From the NCBI RefSeq assembly GCF_000017205.1, contig NC_009656.1:2546001-2610000 (forward strand): a stretch of 64,000 nt of DNA. The letters are read 5' to 3'. Below are positions 37,730 through 48,803 of the stretch, in pieces. A model generated the notes under the pieces. That model searched no databases, had not been told where the DNA came from, and saw only the letters and a list, made by a program, of their open reading frames with translations. Position numbers and translations under genes: made by a program. Positions within the stretch are counted from its first letter, which is position 1. Each line of letters opens with the position of its first letter. Source of the DNA: Pseudomonas paraeruginosa PA7 (GTDB taxonomy: Bacteria > Pseudomonadota > Gammaproteobacteria > Pseudomonadales > Pseudomonadaceae).

Positions 37730-40443
37730 TGTGCAGCCTCCTGCAGATCTTCCACGGAGCAGCCGGCGATCGCCGCCGGAATGCCGGCGAAGCCGACCGG
37801 CAGGCCGATCAGGCCGGCGCCGAGTTGTTCATCGATGCGCAGCGGCAGGCGCAGGGCCTGGCCCTTGAGCTGGAAGCCGAGGGTCGCGCCGTCGTTGACG
37901 CCGAGGCGGTCCGCGTCTTCCTTGGACAGGGCGACGTAGGTTTCCGGGATGCGCTGCTGGATCGGCGTGGCCCGCGAGCTGTTTTCCTCGCTGCCGAACA
38001 GGTGGTACAGCGGCACTACCTTCCAGCTGTCGGCCTTGGCGCTGAACGGCACCGGCACGGCCTGGAACCAGTCGAGGCCTTCGCCCTTCGGTTCGATCAG
38101 GCGCACGCCGGGGTCGCCGGCGCGCAGGTGGCCGCCGACCTCGTCCTGGAACTTGTTCCAGGCCTGCGGCGAGTTCCAGCCCGGCGACCAGGCGAACGGG
38201 ATCTGCTGACGGTCTTCCTGGCTGCCGGAGTAGCCTTCCATGGAGAAGGCGAACGCCGAGTCGATGTCCTGCGGGGTGCGCGGCTCGTGCACGCTGATAT
38301 TGGCGCGCATGGCGGTGCGCCCGCTGTAGCGGTGCGGTTCGCGGGCCAGCTTGAGACCCTTGATGCGGAACGAGGCGGCCGGCGCGGCGTCGCGGATGCC
38401 GGCCAGGACCGGCTTGGCCTCGGCGACGGCTTCGGTGACGTGGTCCAGCTGGGTCCAGTCGACGCGCCTGCCCTGCAGGGTGCTGTGGATCGCATGCAGC
38501 CAGCGCCAGCCCTCGCGGACCAAGTTCCTGGCGTCGTAGTAGGTCGGGTCGAACACCTGGAAGAAGCGCTGGGCGCGGCCTTCCTGGCTGACCAGGGTGC
38601 CGTCGCCTTCGGCGAAGCTGGCCGCCGGCAGCACCAGGTGCGCCTTGGCGGTGGTGGCGGTCTGCTGGTGATCGGCGACGATCACCACCTTGGCCGCCGC
38701 CAGGGCTGCGTCGACACGGGCGGCGTCGGTGCGGCGGTAGAGATCGTTCTCCAGCACCACCACGGCGTCGGCCTGTCCGGAGGTCAGTCGCTCGAGCGCG
38801 GCTTCCACGGAGTCGCCGCCGAAGAGCGCCAGGCCGAGGCTGTTGGCTTCGCCGACCACCAGGCTGATGGAACCGTTCTTCTCGCGCTGCTTGAGAGCCT
38901 TGGCGATGTTCGCCGCGGCTTCGATCAGTGCCTTGTTGCCCAGCGAGTTGCCGGACACCACCAACGGACGCTTGGCCGCCAGCAGGGCATCGGCGATGCG
39001 CTGGGCGAAGGCCTGGGCCTGCGGGTCGAGGTCGGCCACGGGCGGGGCGCTCGGATCGATGGCATGGGCCACGGCGAAGCCGAGGCGAGCGAGGTCGTCC
39101 GGCGCGGCGTGCACGGTTTCCTCGGCGACGTCGTCGAGGCGGGTCGCGCTGACGCTGGCGATGAACAGCGGGTTCTGCGCGTGCTGGGCGATATTCTTCA
39201 CCGCGGCGTCGAGCCACGGCTGGACCTTCATGTCGGCGGCCATCTCGACGGCCTTGCCCTTCACCGACTGGCGCAGGGCCAGGGCGATGCGGGCGGCGGT
39301 CTGGGTCAGGTCCTCGCCGAGGACGAAGACCGCGTCGTGGTCCTCGATGTCGCGGATGCTCGGCACCGGTAGCGGGCCTTCCTGCATGACCTGCAGGATC
39401 AGGCGCAGGCGGTCGAGCTCGCCTTCGTTGATGCCGCTGTAGAAGTTGCCTTCGCCAACCAGTTCGCGCAGGGCGAAGTTGCTTTCCAGGCTGGCGCGCG
39501 GCGAACCGATGCCGATCACCTTGCGCTCCTTCAGCAGGGCAGCGGCCTGGTCGATGGCGCCGTCCAGGCCCAGCTTCTGCTTGCTCAGCACCAGCAGCGG
39601 CTGGCGCGGACGGTCTTCGCGGTTGACGTAGCCGTAGCCGAAGCGACCGCGGTCGCAGAGGAAGTAGTGGTTGACCGAGCCGTTGTAGCGGTTCTCGATC
39701 CGGCGGATCTCGCCGTAGCGCTCGCCGGGGCTGATGTTGCAGCCGCTGGAGCAGCCGTGGCAGATGCTCGGGGCGAACTGCATGTCCCACTTGCGGTTAT
39801 AGCGCTCGGAGTGGGTCTTGTCGGTGAACACGCCGGTGGGGCAGACCTCGGTGAGGTTGCCGGAGAACTCGCTTTCCAGCACGCCGTCCTCGACCCGTCC
39901 GAAGTAGACGTTGTCGTGGGCGCCGTAGACGCCGAGGTCGGTGCCGCCGGCGTAGTCCTTGTAGTAGCGCACGCAGCGGTAGCAGGCGATGCAGCGGTTC
40001 ATCTCGTGGGCGATGAACGGGCCGAGTTCCTGGTTCTGGTGGGTGCGCTTGGTGAAGCGGTACCGGCGCTCGTTGTGGCCGGTCATCACCGTCATGTCCT
40101 GCAGGTGGCAGTGACCGCCTTCTTCGCACACCGGGCAGTCGTGCGGGTGGTTGGTCATCAGCCATTCGACGACGCTGGCGCGGAACTGCTTGGCCTCTTC
40201 GTCTTCGATGGAGATCCAGGTGTTGTCGGTGGCGGGGGTCATGCAGGACATGACGAGGCGACCACGCTTGTCGTTCTCGTCGGTGTACTGCTTCACCGCG
40301 CACTGGCGGCAGGCGCCGACGCTACCGAGCGCCGGGTGCCAGCAGAAGTAGGGAATGTCGAGACCGAGGGACAGACAGGCCTGCAGGAGGTTGTCTGCAC
40401 CATCGACTTCGAGCGTCTTGCCGTCTACGTGGATAGTGGCCAT
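37726..40443 (-). CDS. nuoG: NADH-quinone oxidoreductase subunit G
   Basis: 905 residues: N-terminal 2Fe-2S ferredoxin domain ([20 protein letters not shown]), His/Cys cluster site ([12 protein letters not shown]), 4Fe-4S sites ([11 protein letters not shown]) and a molybdopterin-oxidoreductase-like body without cofactor role. It also has the extra cluster N7 Cys set typical of bacterial NuoG ([10 protein letters not shown]). Separated from nuoF by 131 nt, the longest gap in the operon. Confidence 0.97.
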   Translation of the reverse strand: MATIHVDGKTLEVDGADNLLQACLSLGLDIPYFCWHPALGSVGACRQCAVKQYTDENDKRGRLVMSCMTPATDNTWISIEDEEAKQFRASVVEWLMTNHPHDCPVCEEGGHCHLQDMTVMTGHNERRYRFTKRTHQNQELGPFIAHEMNRCIACYRCVRYYKDYAGGTDLGVYGAHDNVYFGRVEDGVLESEFSGNLTEVCPTGVFTDKTHSERYNRKWDMQFAPSICHGCSSGCNISPGERYGEIRRIENRYNGSVNHYFLCDRGRFGYGYVNREDRPRQPLLVLSKQKLGLDGAIDQAAALLKERKVIGIGSPRASLESNFALRELVGEGNFYSGINEGELDRLRLILQVMQEGPLPVPSIRDIEDHDAVFVLGEDLTQTAARIALALRQSVKGKAVEMAADMKVQPWLDAAVKNIAQHAQNPLFIASVSATRLDDVAEETVHAAPDDLARLGFAVAHAIDPSAPPVADLDPQAQAFAQRIADALLAAKRPLVVSGNSLGNKALIEAAANIAKALKQREKNGSISLVVGEANSLGLALFGGDSVEAALERLTSGQADAVVVLENDLYRRTDAARVDAALAAAKVVIVADHQQTATTAKAHLVLPAASFAEGDGTLVSQEGRAQRFFQVFDPTYYDARNLVREGWRWLHAIHSTLQGRRVDWTQLDHVTEAVAEAKPVLAGIRDAAPAASFRIKGLKLAREPHRYSGRTAMRANISVHEPRTPQDIDSAFAFSMEGYSGSQEDRQQIPFAWSPGWNSPQAWNKFQDEVGGHLRAGDPGVRLIEPKGEGLDWFQAVPVPFSAKADSWKVVPLYHLFGSEENSSRATPIQQRIPETYVALSKEDADRLGVNDGATLGFQLKGQALRLPLRIDEQLGAGLIGLPVGFAGIPAAIAGCSVEDLQEAAQ

Positions 40444-40543
40444 GGTTCAAGTCTTCGTTGGCCCGTTGTCAGCGGGCGTGGCTAATAGAAACTCACGGTT
40501 CCGTCGGGCCTGCGGCGGGGCCGCGGCACGACGACGAAACATC

Positions 40544-40565
40544 GCCGGACGGCTTGCCGTCCGGC
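40544..40565 (-). repeat. Intercistronic hairpin, nuoF-nuoG
   Basis: GCCGGACGGC and GCCGTCCGGC, exact 10-bp arms around TT, just downstream of the nuoF stop. The coding strand lacks a T-run after it, so full termination is unlikely. Confidence 0.75.
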
Positions 40566-40574
40566 TGCAAAGCA

Positions 40575-41921
40575 TCAGGCGCCGACCGTTGCCGGGCGCG
40601 GCGCGGCCGAAGGCTGGCGGGAGATGCCCGCCTCGAATTCGGCACGGAAATACTTGAGGGCGCTGCCCAGCGGCTCGACGGCTCCCGGCGCGTGGGCGCA
40701 GAAGGTCTTGCCTGGGCCGAGGAAGTTGACCAGCTGCTCGAGGGTCTCGAGGTCGCCGGGCTGGCCTTCGCCCCGCTCCAGGGCGCGCAGCAGCTTCACG
40801 CTCCACGGCAGGCCATCGCGGCAGGGGGTGCACCAGCCGCAGGACTCGCGGGCGAAGAACTCTTCCATGTTGCGCAGCAGGGAAACCATGTTGATGCTGT
40901 CGTCCACCGCCATGGCCAGGCCGGTGCCCATCCGGGTGCCGACCTTGGCGATGCCGCCGGCGAACATCTGCGCATCCAGGTGCTCCGGGAGCAGGAAGCC
41001 GGTACCGGCGCCGCCGGGCTGCCAGGCCTTGAGCTGGAAGCCGTCGCGCATGCCGCCGGCGTAGTCCTCGAACAGCTCGCGGGCGCTGACGCCGAACGGC
41101 AGTTCCCACAGGCCGGGGTTCTTCACCTTGCCGGAGAAGCCCATCAGCTTGGTGCCCATGTCTTCGCTGCCGGGGCGGGCCAGGGTCTTGTACCAGTCCA
41201 CGCCGTTGCCGACGATGGCCGGCACGTTGCACAGCGTCTCCACGTTGTTCACGCAGGTCGGCTTGCCCCAGACGCCGACGGCGGCGGGGAAGGGCGGCTT
41301 GGAACGCGGGTTGGCGCGACGACCTTCCAGCGAGTTGATCAGCGCGGTCTCTTCGCCGCAGATGTAGCGGCCGGCGCCGGTGTGGACGAACAGTTCGAAG
41401 TCGAAGCCGCTGCCGAGGATGTTCTTGCCGAGCAGGCCGGCGGCCTTGGCTTCGTCGATGGCGCGGTTGAGGTTGCGCGCCGCGTCGACGTATTCGCCGC
41501 GCAGGAAGATGTAGCCGCGGTAGGCCTTCAGCGCGCGCGCGGAAATCAGCATGCCTTCCACCAGCAGGTGCGGCAGCTGCTCCATGAGCATGCGGTCCTT
41601 CCAGGTGTTCGGCTCCATCTCGTCCGCGTTGCACAGCAGGTAGCGGATGTTCAGCGACTCGTCCTTGGGCATCAGGCCCCACTTCACGCCAGTGGGGAAG
41701 CCCGCGCCGCCACGGCCCTTGAGGCCGGAATCCTTGACGGTCTGGACGATGTCGTCCTGGGCCATCTGGGTCAGCGCCTTGCGTGCCGCGGCATAGCCGT
41801 CCTTGCTCTGGTATTCCTCGAGCCAGACGGGCTGGGCGTCTTCGCGCAGGCGCCAGGTCAGCGGATGGGTTTCCGCCGAACGCGCCATGCGGTTGGCCGG
41901 ACCAATGGAGGTAAGGGTCAT
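40575..41921 (-). CDS. nuoF: NADH-quinone oxidoreductase subunit F
   Basis: 448 residues; binds NADH and FMN ([16 protein letters not shown], glycine-rich) and one 4Fe-4S cluster ([12 protein letters not shown]...). Electron entry of complex I. ATG overlaps the nuoE stop by 4 nt. Confidence 0.98.
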
Positions 41922-42418
41922 ACGTAGGCCTCCAGCAGTTTGGCGACCCCGTCGGGACGCACGTCGCCATGGGTGTCGTCGTCGATCATCAGCGCCGGTG
42001 CCTTGTCGCAGTTGCCCAGGCAGCAGACCGGGAGCAGGGTGAAGCGACCGTCGGCGGTGGTCTGGCCGAGACCGATGCCGAGTTGCTTCTGGATCTCGCC
42101 GACCACGGATTCGTGGCCGCCGATGTAGCAGACCATGCTGTCGCAGACGCGGATGATGTGGCGGCCCACCGGCTGGCGGAATATCTGACTATAGAAGGTG
42201 GCGACGCCTTCGACGTCGCTGGCCGGGATCCCCAGCACCTCGCCGATCGCCGGGATGGCGCCGTCCGGCACCCAGCCGCGTTCCTTCTGGACGATCTTCA
42301 GGGCTTCGATGGACGCCGCGCGCGGGTCCTCGTAGTGATGCATTTCATGCTCGATGGACGAGCGCTCGGTTTCGCTGAGGACGAAACGGTCGGTCTGAAT
42401 CAGGTTGCTCTGGCTCAT
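41918..42418 (-). CDS. nuoE: NADH-quinone oxidoreductase subunit E
   Basis: 166 residues; thioredoxin-like 2Fe-2S protein with cluster Cys in [11 protein letters not shown] and [14 protein letters not shown], partner of NuoF. Starts 1 nt after the nuoCD stop. Confidence 0.98.
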
Positions 42419-42419
42419 G

Positions 42420-44201
42420 TCAGCGGTCCACGTCAGCCATAACGAAATCGATGCTACCCAGGTAGGCGATCAGGTCCGCGATCATGCTGCCGTTGATCAC
42501 CGAGGGGATCTGTTGCAGGTGCGCGAAGCTGGGCGTCCGGATGCGCGTGCGGTAGCTCATGGTGCTGCCGTCGCTGGTCAGGTAGTAGCTGTTGATGCCC
42601 TTGGTCGCCTCGATCATCTGGAAGGCTTCGTTGGCCGGCATGACCGGGCCCCAGGAAACCTGCAGGAAGTGGGTGATCAGGGTTTCGATGTGCTGCAGCG
42701 TGCGTTCTTTCGGCGGCGGCGTGGTCAGCGGGTGGTCGGCCTTGTACGGGCCTTCCGGCATGTTCTTCAGGCACTGTTCGATGATCCGCAGGCTCTGGCG
42801 CATCTCGCCCATCTTGACCATGCAGCGGTCGTAGGCGTCGCCGTTGTGGGCCAGCGGTACCTCGAACTCGAAGTTCTCGTAGCCGGAGTAGGGGCGGGCC
42901 TTGCGCAGGTCGAAGTCGCAACCGGTGGCGCGCAGGCCGGCGCCGGTGGTGCCCCACTCGAGGGCTTCCTTGGTGTTGTACTGGGCGACGCCGATGGTCC
43001 GGCCGCGCAGGATGCTGTTCTTCAGGGCCGCGGTCTCGTACTCGTCGAGGCGCTTGGGCATCCAGTCGAGGAACTCGCGGACCAGCTTGTCCCAGCCGCG
43101 CGGCAGGTCGTGGGCGACGCCGCCGATGCGGTACCAGGCCGGGTGCAGGCGGAAGCCGGTGATGGCCTCGACCACCTTGTAGGCGCGCTGGCGGTCGGTG
43201 AAGGTGAAGAACACCGGGGTCATGGCGCCGACGTCCTGGATGTAGGTGCCCAGGTACAGCAGGTGGTTCAGGATGCGGAAGAACTCCGCCATCATGATCC
43301 GGATCACGTCGACCCGCTGCGGCACCTTGATCCCGGCGAGCTTCTCCACCGAGAGCACGTAGGGCAGGTTGTTCATCACCCCGCCGAGGTAGTCGATGCG
43401 GTCGGTGTAGGGGATGAAGCTGTGCCAGGACTGGCGCTCGGCCATCTTCTCGGCGCCGCGGTGGTGGTAGCCGATCTCCGGCACGCAGTCGATGATCTCC
43501 TCGCCGTCCAACTGCAGGATGATGCGGAACGCGCCGTGGGCGGACGGGTGGTTCGGGCCGAGGTTGAGGAACATGTAGTCCTCGTTCTCGCCGTGGCGCT
43601 TCATGCCCCAGTCTTCCGGCTTGAAGCGCAGGGCTTCCTGCTCCAGGTCCTGCTTGGCGGCGGACAGGGAGTAGGGATCGAACTCGGTGGCGCGTGCCGG
43701 GTAGTCCTTGCGCAGCGGATGGCCCTGCCAGGTCGGCGGCATCAGCATGCGGGTCAGGTGCGGGTGGCCGGTGAAGGTGATGCCGTACATGTCCCACACT
43801 TCGCGCTCGTACCAGTTGGCGTTGGGCCAGATACGGGTGGCGGTGGGCAGGTTGAGGTCGCGCTCGGACAAGGCGACCTTGATCATCACGTCACTATTAC
43901 GCTCCAGCGACATCAGGTGGTAGAACACGCTGAAGTCGGCGTTCGGCAGGCCGCGGCGATGGGTGCGCAGGCGCTCGTCGACGCCGTGCAGGTCGTAGAG
44001 CATCACGTAGGGCTTGGGTACCTGACGGAGGAAGGTCAGGACTTCGATCAGTCTTTCGCGCGGGACCCAGAGCACCGGCATGCCGGTACGGGTGGGCTGG
44101 ACGGTGAAGGTCTCGGCGCCAAAGCGGGAATTCAGTTCGACGACGATATCCTGGTCGTCTGCCTTGTAAGGCGGGATGTACAGAGCGGAGTCTGCAGTCA
44201 T
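42420..44201 (-). CDS. nuoCD: NADH-quinone oxidoreductase subunit C/D fusion
   Basis: 593 residues in one frame: NuoC domain (about 1-180, [24 protein letters not shown]) fused to NuoD (about 200-593, [14 protein letters not shown] quinone-site His and YLG... to [10 protein letters not shown]). The fusion is normal for Pseudomonas and enterobacteria. Forms the quinone site with NuoB. ATG about 80 nt after nuoB. Confidence 0.98.
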   Translation of the reverse strand: MTADSALYIPPYKADDQDIVVELNSRFGAETFTVQPTRTGMPVLWVPRERLIEVLTFLRQVPKPYVMLYDLHGVDERLRTHRRGLPNADFSVFYHLMSLERNSDVMIKVALSERDLNLPTATRIWPNANWYEREVWDMYGITFTGHPHLTRMLMPPTWQGHPLRKDYPARATEFDPYSLSAAKQDLEQEALRFKPEDWGMKRHGENEDYMFLNLGPNHPSAHGAFRIILQLDGEEIIDCVPEIGYHHRGAEKMAERQSWHSFIPYTDRIDYLGGVMNNLPYVLSVEKLAGIKVPQRVDVIRIMMAEFFRILNHLLYLGTYIQDVGAMTPVFFTFTDRQRAYKVVEAITGFRLHPAWYRIGGVAHDLPRGWDKLVREFLDWMPKRLDEYETAALKNSILRGRTIGVAQYNTKEALEWGTTGAGLRATGCDFDLRKARPYSGYENFEFEVPLAHNGDAYDRCMVKMGEMRQSLRIIEQCLKNMPEGPYKADHPLTTPPPKERTLQHIETLITHFLQVSWGPVMPANEAFQMIEATKGINSYYLTSDGSTMSYRTRIRTPSFAHLQQIPSVINGSMIADLIAYLGSIDFVMADVDR

Positions 44202-44250
44202 GGTCTCGGTCGCTTTCGGTCAACGGTGGGGTGAACGCGGTTGGTCTCGG

Positions 44251-44271
44251 CCGGCCAGCGGGGCTGGCCGG
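44251..44271 (-). repeat. Intercistronic hairpin, nuoB-nuoCD
   Basis: CCGGCCAGC and GCTGGCCGG, exact 9-bp arms, 3-nt loop, 10 nt after the nuoB stop. No T-run on the coding strand. Confidence 0.75.
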
Positions 44272-44281
44272 GAGTTCCGGA

Positions 44282-44959
44282 TCACACTTCGTCGGGGCTG
44301 CGCAGGTTGGTCACCTGGATGCGCTGCTCGCGTTTCAGGTCTTTCTGGGCCGGCATGTCGGCGCGGTAGACCCCCTGGTCGCCAACGACCCAGGACAGCG
44401 GACGGCGCTCCTGGCCGATGGATTCCTGCAGCAGCATCAGGCCTTGCAGGAACGCCTCCGGACGAGGTGGGCAACCGGGGATGTAGACGTCCACGGGGAG
44501 GAACTTGTCGACCCCCTGGACCACCGAGTAGATGTCGTACATGCCGCCGGAGTTGGCGCACGAGCCCATGGAAATGACCCACTTGGGTTCGAGCATCTGC
44601 TCGTAGAGGCGCTGGATGACCGGAGCCATCTTGATGAAGCAGGTGCCGGCGATGACCATGAAGTCGGCCTGGCGCGGCGAGGCCCGGATCACTTCGGCGC
44701 CGAAGCGGGCGATGTCGTGCGGCGCGGTGAAGGCGGTGGTCATCTCCACGTAGCAGCAGGACAGCCCGAAGTTGTAGGGCCAGAGCGAGTTCTTGCGACC
44801 CCAGTTGACGGTGGAGTTCAGCACATCCTCGAGCTTGCCCATGAAGATGTTCTTGTGAACCTGGCCCTCGACCAGCGGGTCGGCCACGGTTTCCCGTTCG
44901 CCTATCGGGTACTGGTCGTTGGCCGCATCGGGGTCGATCCGGGTAAGTTTGTATTGCAT
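44282..44959 (-). CDS. nuoB: NADH-quinone oxidoreductase subunit B
   Basis: 225 residues; carries the terminal 4Fe-4S cluster N2 with the tandem Cys in [10 protein letters not shown], plus GTCFIKM and [13 protein letters not shown] at 44959 (MQYKLTRID), 10 nt after nuoA. Confidence 0.98.
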   Translation of the reverse strand: MQYKLTRIDPDAANDQYPIGERETVADPLVEGQVHKNIFMGKLEDVLNSTVNWGRKNSLWPYNFGLSCCYVEMTTAFTAPHDIARFGAEVIRASPRQADFMVIAGTCFIKMAPVIQRLYEQMLEPKWVISMGSCANSGGMYDIYSVVQGVDKFLPVDVYIPGCPPRPEAFLQGLMLLQESIGQERRPLSWVVGDQGVYRADMPAQKDLKREQRIQVTNLRSPDEV

Positions 44960-44969
44960 CGCCAAAGCC

Positions 44970-45383
44970 TCATTGTTTTAGCTTCGCCTGCCGCTTGCGA
45001 CGGCTTTCGGGTGCCCAGTCGAGCGCACCGATCCGCCAAAGGTAGACAAGACCCGCCAACAGAATTGCTATGAAAATGGTTGCCTCGATCAGGCCGGCCC
45101 AGCCGCTTTCGCGAACCGACACCGACCAGGCGAAGAGGAAGAGGGCTTCGACGTCGAAGATCACGAAGAGCATCGCGACCAGATAGAATTTTGCCGACAG
45201 GCGCAGGCGGGCGCCGCCGGTGGGGACGATCCCGGATTCGAAGGGTTCGTTCTTGCTGCGACCAAATGCCTTGCTGCCAAGCAGGGCGGAAACCCCTAGC
45301 ATGAAGGCGAGAAGGCCAACGACCCCTAGAAGGAAGGCAGCGAATCCCCAGTGATGAGCTGCAAGTTCAGCTGGGTTTGGCAT
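44970..45383 (-). CDS. nuoA: NADH-quinone oxidoreductase subunit A
   Basis: 137 residues, three helices, with the conserved [13 protein letters not shown] loop and the [11 protein letters not shown] helix. First gene of the operon; AAGGAG precedes the ATG at 45383. Confidence 0.97.
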   Translation of the reverse strand: MPNPAELAAHHWGFAAFLLGVVGLLAFMLGVSALLGSKAFGRSKNEPFESGIVPTGGARLRLSAKFYLVAMLFVIFDVEALFLFAWSVSVRESGWAGLIEATIFIAILLAGLVYLWRIGALDWAPESRRKRQAKLKQ

Positions 45384-45973
45384 GCTGATACTCCTTCTGT
45401 ACCGGATATATAAGATCGTGGGTTCTGGGCGCAATGCCCGACTTCTTGCGCAACCCGCTGCGTAGTGAGCTAAGGGTTGTAAGTATCTTTCCGATTTTAT
45501 GCCCAAAGCGCCGGACAAGTAAATTTTTCTAACACAAACAGACGCTTCTCGGATTTTTCCGGCGCTTTGGTTCAGCGCCGGAAGCCTCGTGATTGCTGCC
45601 TTTGCGAGAGGTGACGCGGCTTGGCTGGCTTTTGGTCGTATTGCCGGGGAGGTCGGGGAAGGGCTTTTTCGGGTGACTCAAACGATAATGAATATCGTTT
45701 GCAATGTCGCATCCGCATAACTTCGCTACATATATTCCATGCGACGTTACTATTGTTTACGCTTTTATTGGTAATTACTCCCGTTCAATCCTTTATTGCA
45801 TTAAGCCGGGAATATTTTCCCGGTCGGCCCGTGGCGGTTTTTCTTCTTGCGCAAGCCTGGCTCCGGCTCTGCCACAGCCGCTGGCGTCGGCGAAGCTCCA
45901 TGGCGCGGCGGTGGCTGCGCAAGGCTTGCCGCGGTTCGCCTCGCCGCCCTGGTGTAGTCGTTTTGTGGCTGCG
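45384..45973. other. Long intergenic region upstream of nuoA
   Basis: About 590 bp without a gene I can support. The nuo promoter must lie in the part nearest nuoA (45400-45540, relatively AT-rich). Open frames on the plus strand here (e.g. 45704-45985) have codon use unlike the host and no family similarity, so they are not called. A Fur-like palindrome is listed separately; a small RNA is possible from 45700 onward. Confidence 0.5.
45680..45702. promoter_or_regulatory. Fur-box-like palindrome
   Basis: AAACGATA and TATCGTTT are exact 8-bp inverted arms around ATGAA. Read from 45684 it matches about 14 of 19 positions of the Fur consensus GATAATGATAATCATTATC. No obvious iron gene is adjacent; nuoA starts about 300 bp away. 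Confidence 0.5.
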
Positions 45974-46489
45974 CTACCTGGATGATCCGGCAGTGTCCCG
46001 GCGTTTCTTGCTGACCCAGGCCCAGATCATCTCGCAGGCGATCGGCTGGTTGCCGCTCTCGTCGCTGACCGTGACCGCCACGCGGACCTCGCCTTTTTCC
46101 TGTTGCCGGATCTGGGCGATCTGCCCGGCCTCCAGGGTGGCGACGGCGGACAGGTCGCCCTGGGCCCGCCTGAGGTAGTCGATCTTCATGGTCTTGATCA
46201 GCGGCAGCTTGTCGTCCGGTACGTTCATTCCGACCAGGAAGCCGCTGGCCGACTCGGCGAGCAGGGCCATCGCCGCGGCATGGATGCCTTTTATGTGGTT
46301 CTGTACCGGCCGGCGATTCTTCAGGCTGAGGATGGCGCGCTCCTGCCCCAGTTCATGGATGCGCACCCTGGCAGTGCCGGCGAAGCGCACCTGGGAGCCC
46401 AGCAGCAGCGACAGGCCGCGGCTGCGCAGGCGGCGGGGGAGGAGGTTGATGGCGCCGACGGCGCGGCTGAGGCGGTTGCGCTTGGACAT
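45974..46489 (-). CDS. DUF4442 hotdog-fold thioesterase-like protein
   Basis: 171 residues. The central NHIKGIHAAAMALLAESASGFLVG matches the hotdog helix of DUF4442/YiiD-C proteins, related to acyl-CoA thioesterases; substrate unknown. ATG at 46489 is preceded by AAGGA. The longer ORF upstream has no support. It stands alone between nuo and phoX; likely PA2636. Confidence 0.8.
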   Translation of the reverse strand: MSKRNRLSRAVGAINLLPRRLRSRGLSLLLGSQVRFAGTARVRIHELGQERAILSLKNRRPVQNHIKGIHAAAMALLAESASGFLVGMNVPDDKLPLIKTMKIDYLRRAQGDLSAVATLEAGQIAQIRQQEKGEVRVAVTVSDESGNQPIACEMIWAWVSKKRRDTAGSSR

Positions 46490-46606
46490 GCTGGCATCCT
46501 TCCTTGAGAGGGGGAGCCTGCATTCCACCCGCTTTGCCCGGGCTTGCCCACGGCTGTAGCGGCGACCCGCGCCGGCACTCCGGCCAACGCGGGTCGCCAT
46601 GGTTCG

Positions 46607-48625
46607 TCAGAGCAGGCGGCGACCGTCTTCGCGGGTGATCACCACGGTGGCCGAGCGTGGCCGCCGGCCCGGGCCGTCCGGCCAGGCGCTGAGCAGGTTG
46701 TCGGCGGTCGAGCCCTCACCCGGATGCTGGATATTGATGAACAGCGTACGGAAGTCCGGCGTCGCGGCGATGCCGGTCACCTCGCAACCCAGCGGGCCGG
46801 TGAGGAAGCGTTTCAGCTCGCCGGTGCGCGGGTCGGCCACCAGCATCTGGTTGTTGCCGAACGGGCCGCCGCTCAGTTGGCTGCCGCTCATGTCGGTCTG
46901 GATCCACAGCCGGCCTTCCGGATCGAACCAGAGCCCGTCGGGGCTGGCCAGGATATTGTCCTGGTTCAGCGGCTTGCCGTCCGGACCGCGGCTGTCCTCG
47001 GCCGGCCCGGCGAGCATGAACAGGTCCCAGGTGAAGCGCTGGCCGGCGTAGTCGCGGCTGCGCTCGCGCCAGCGGATGATGTGGCCGTAGGCATTCCTGA
47101 CGCGTGGGTTGGCGGCGTCGGCGACGCTGCGCGAGGTGTTGTTGGTGAGGGTGAAGTAGACGTCGCCGTTGTCCGGGTTGACCGCGCCCCACTCCGGGCG
47201 GTCCATCCTGGTCGCGCCGAGGACGTCGGCGGCCAGGCGGGTGTTGATCAGGACTTCGCCCTGGTCGGCGAAGCTGACCCCGGCCTTGCGGCAGGCGGCG
47301 CGGAAGTTGCCGTCGGCGATGTCCAGCGGCAGCCACTGGCCGCTGCCATCGGCGTTGAAGCGGGCGACGTAGAGGGTGCCTTCGTCGAGCAGGCGGGCGT
47401 TGCTACGGCCCGGACGGAACCTGTCGCGGCTGACGTACTTGTAGATGTACTCGTTCTGCGAGTCGTCGCCGGAATAGCAGACTACCTGGCGGCCCGGCTT
47501 GACCGGGGCGAAGATCAGGCCCTCGTGGGCGAAGCGGCCGAGAGCGGTACGCTTGACCGGCACCGATTGCGGGTCGAACGGGTCGATCTCGACGATCCAG
47601 CCGAAGTTGTTCGGTTCGTTGCGGTAGTCGTCCTGGGCCTGTTTGCCCTTGCGGGTGGCGTCGAAGCGCTCGAACTCGTCGCCCGGCAGGGTTTCCCAGC
47701 CGAAACGGCTGGTGTCGCGAATGCCGTAGCGGGACAGCTCGCGCGGCAGTTCGCTGTCCTGGGTGGAAAAATAGCCAACCCAGTTCTCTTCGCAGGTGAG
47801 ATAGGTGCCCCAGGGAGTGAAGCCGTTGGAGCAGTTGTTGTGGGTGCCGCGGGTGCGGGTGCCGTCCGGGCTGTAGCGGGTGCGCAGCAGTTCGTGGCCG
47901 CGCGCCGGGCCGGCGATGCGCATCGGCGTGGCGGCGGTGATCCGGCGGTTGCGCTGCGACGGTACGACATTCCATTCGCCATTCACGTTGCGGCGGATCT
48001 CCACCACCGAGACGCCGTGGGCATTGATTTCCTTGCGTACTTCGTCGGCGACGGTGCGCTTGCCGTCGACCACGGTCGGGCCGTTGGGGTGCAGCAGCGG
48101 CGCGTCGATGTACTCGTGGTTGAGCACCAGCAGGCCGTGGTTGCTGACGTGGCCGCCGCCGAAGCCGAACTGCGCGTCGATCGGGAAGAAGTGCATGCCG
48201 TCATGGTGCATGCCGATCTGGTCCGCCTGGTCCTGGGCGCTGTTGCCGGCGTTGTCGAGGAAGCCCGGGTAGCTGCCGCTGATCGGCGTGCCCCAGGGAA
48301 TGAACGGCGTCGCCTTGTAGCCGGCGGGCACGCGGATGGCGTCGGCGCGACTGCTGGCGATAGCCTCGAAGGGCAGGCGGTTGCGGCGCTTGAAGGGGAA
48401 CCCGCGCAGGCTTTCTGCGCCGGCGGCCTGCGGTTCGGCGGGGGCGGCGCTGGCGGGCAGCGACACGCCGAGGAAGGCCAGGGCGCCGAGTGCCGCACCA
48501 CCGGCCAGGACCTGGCGGCGGCCGAGGCCGGCGATCAGGTCGTTCATGTGTGGGTTGCTCGAATGGTTGCTGGGCAACTCGTCGCCATCACCGAACAGGA
48601 CGGCATTGTTTTTTTCCAGGCTCAC
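46607..48625 (-). CDS. phoX: PhoX-family alkaline phosphatase (Tat-exported)
   Basis: 672 residues. The N-terminus holds a twin-arginine signal, GRRQVLAGGAALGALAFLG, so the folded, metal-loaded enzyme leaves by Tat to the periplasm. PhoX enzymes cleave phosphate monoesters with Ca/Fe cofactors; the body has the DUF839 features (GTHNNCSNGFTPWGTYLTCEENW, with Cys and acidic ligands). GTG start after AAGGAG. Probably under Pho control, although no Pho box was clearly seen. Confidence 0.9.
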   Translation of the reverse strand: MSLEKNNAVLFGDGDELPSNHSSNPHMNDLIAGLGRRQVLAGGAALGALAFLGVSLPASAAPAEPQAAGAESLRGFPFKRRNRLPFEAIASSRADAIRVPAGYKATPFIPWGTPISGSYPGFLDNAGNSAQDQADQIGMHHDGMHFFPIDAQFGFGGGHVSNHGLLVLNHEYIDAPLLHPNGPTVVDGKRTVADEVRKEINAHGVSVVEIRRNVNGEWNVVPSQRNRRITAATPMRIAGPARGHELLRTRYSPDGTRTRGTHNNCSNGFTPWGTYLTCEENWVGYFSTQDSELPRELSRYGIRDTSRFGWETLPGDEFERFDATRKGKQAQDDYRNEPNNFGWIVEIDPFDPQSVPVKRTALGRFAHEGLIFAPVKPGRQVVCYSGDDSQNEYIYKYVSRDRFRPGRSNARLLDEGTLYVARFNADGSGQWLPLDIADGNFRAACRKAGVSFADQGEVLINTRLAADVLGATRMDRPEWGAVNPDNGDVYFTLTNNTSRSVADAANPRVRNAYGHIIRWRERSRDYAGQRFTWDLFMLAGPAEDSRGPDGKPLNQDNILASPDGLWFDPEGRLWIQTDMSGSQLSGGPFGNNQMLVADPRTGELKRFLTGPLGCEVTGIAATPDFRTLFINIQHPGEGSTADNLLSAWPDGPGRRPRSATVVITREDGRRLL

Positions 48626-48728
48626 GGACGTGCTCCTTGTGGGCTGATCGACGGAGCATTGACGCTAACCGCGGAAAGCGACGGGACGATGACAGCGGCG
48701 CGAGGCCTTTTGCCACCATCCGGAAATG

Positions 48729-48756
48729 AAAAGACCCCGGCCGAGGCCGGGGTCTT
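48729..48756 (-). terminator. Rho-independent terminator of aceA
   Basis: Arms AAGACCCCGGCC and GGCCGGGGTCTT around 2 nt; followed on the minus strand by a TTTT run. Confidence 0.85.
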
Positions 48757-48803
48757 CGCGGGGTGGACCGGGCAGGTCGTGGCTGCCCGGCTGGCCCTGT
48801 TCC

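Noticed and set aside
45704..45985. Possible small gene in the nuo upstream region
   Set aside because: Codon use is not that of P. aeruginosa, no ribosome site or family similarity, and the frame runs into the thioesterase gene on the other strand.
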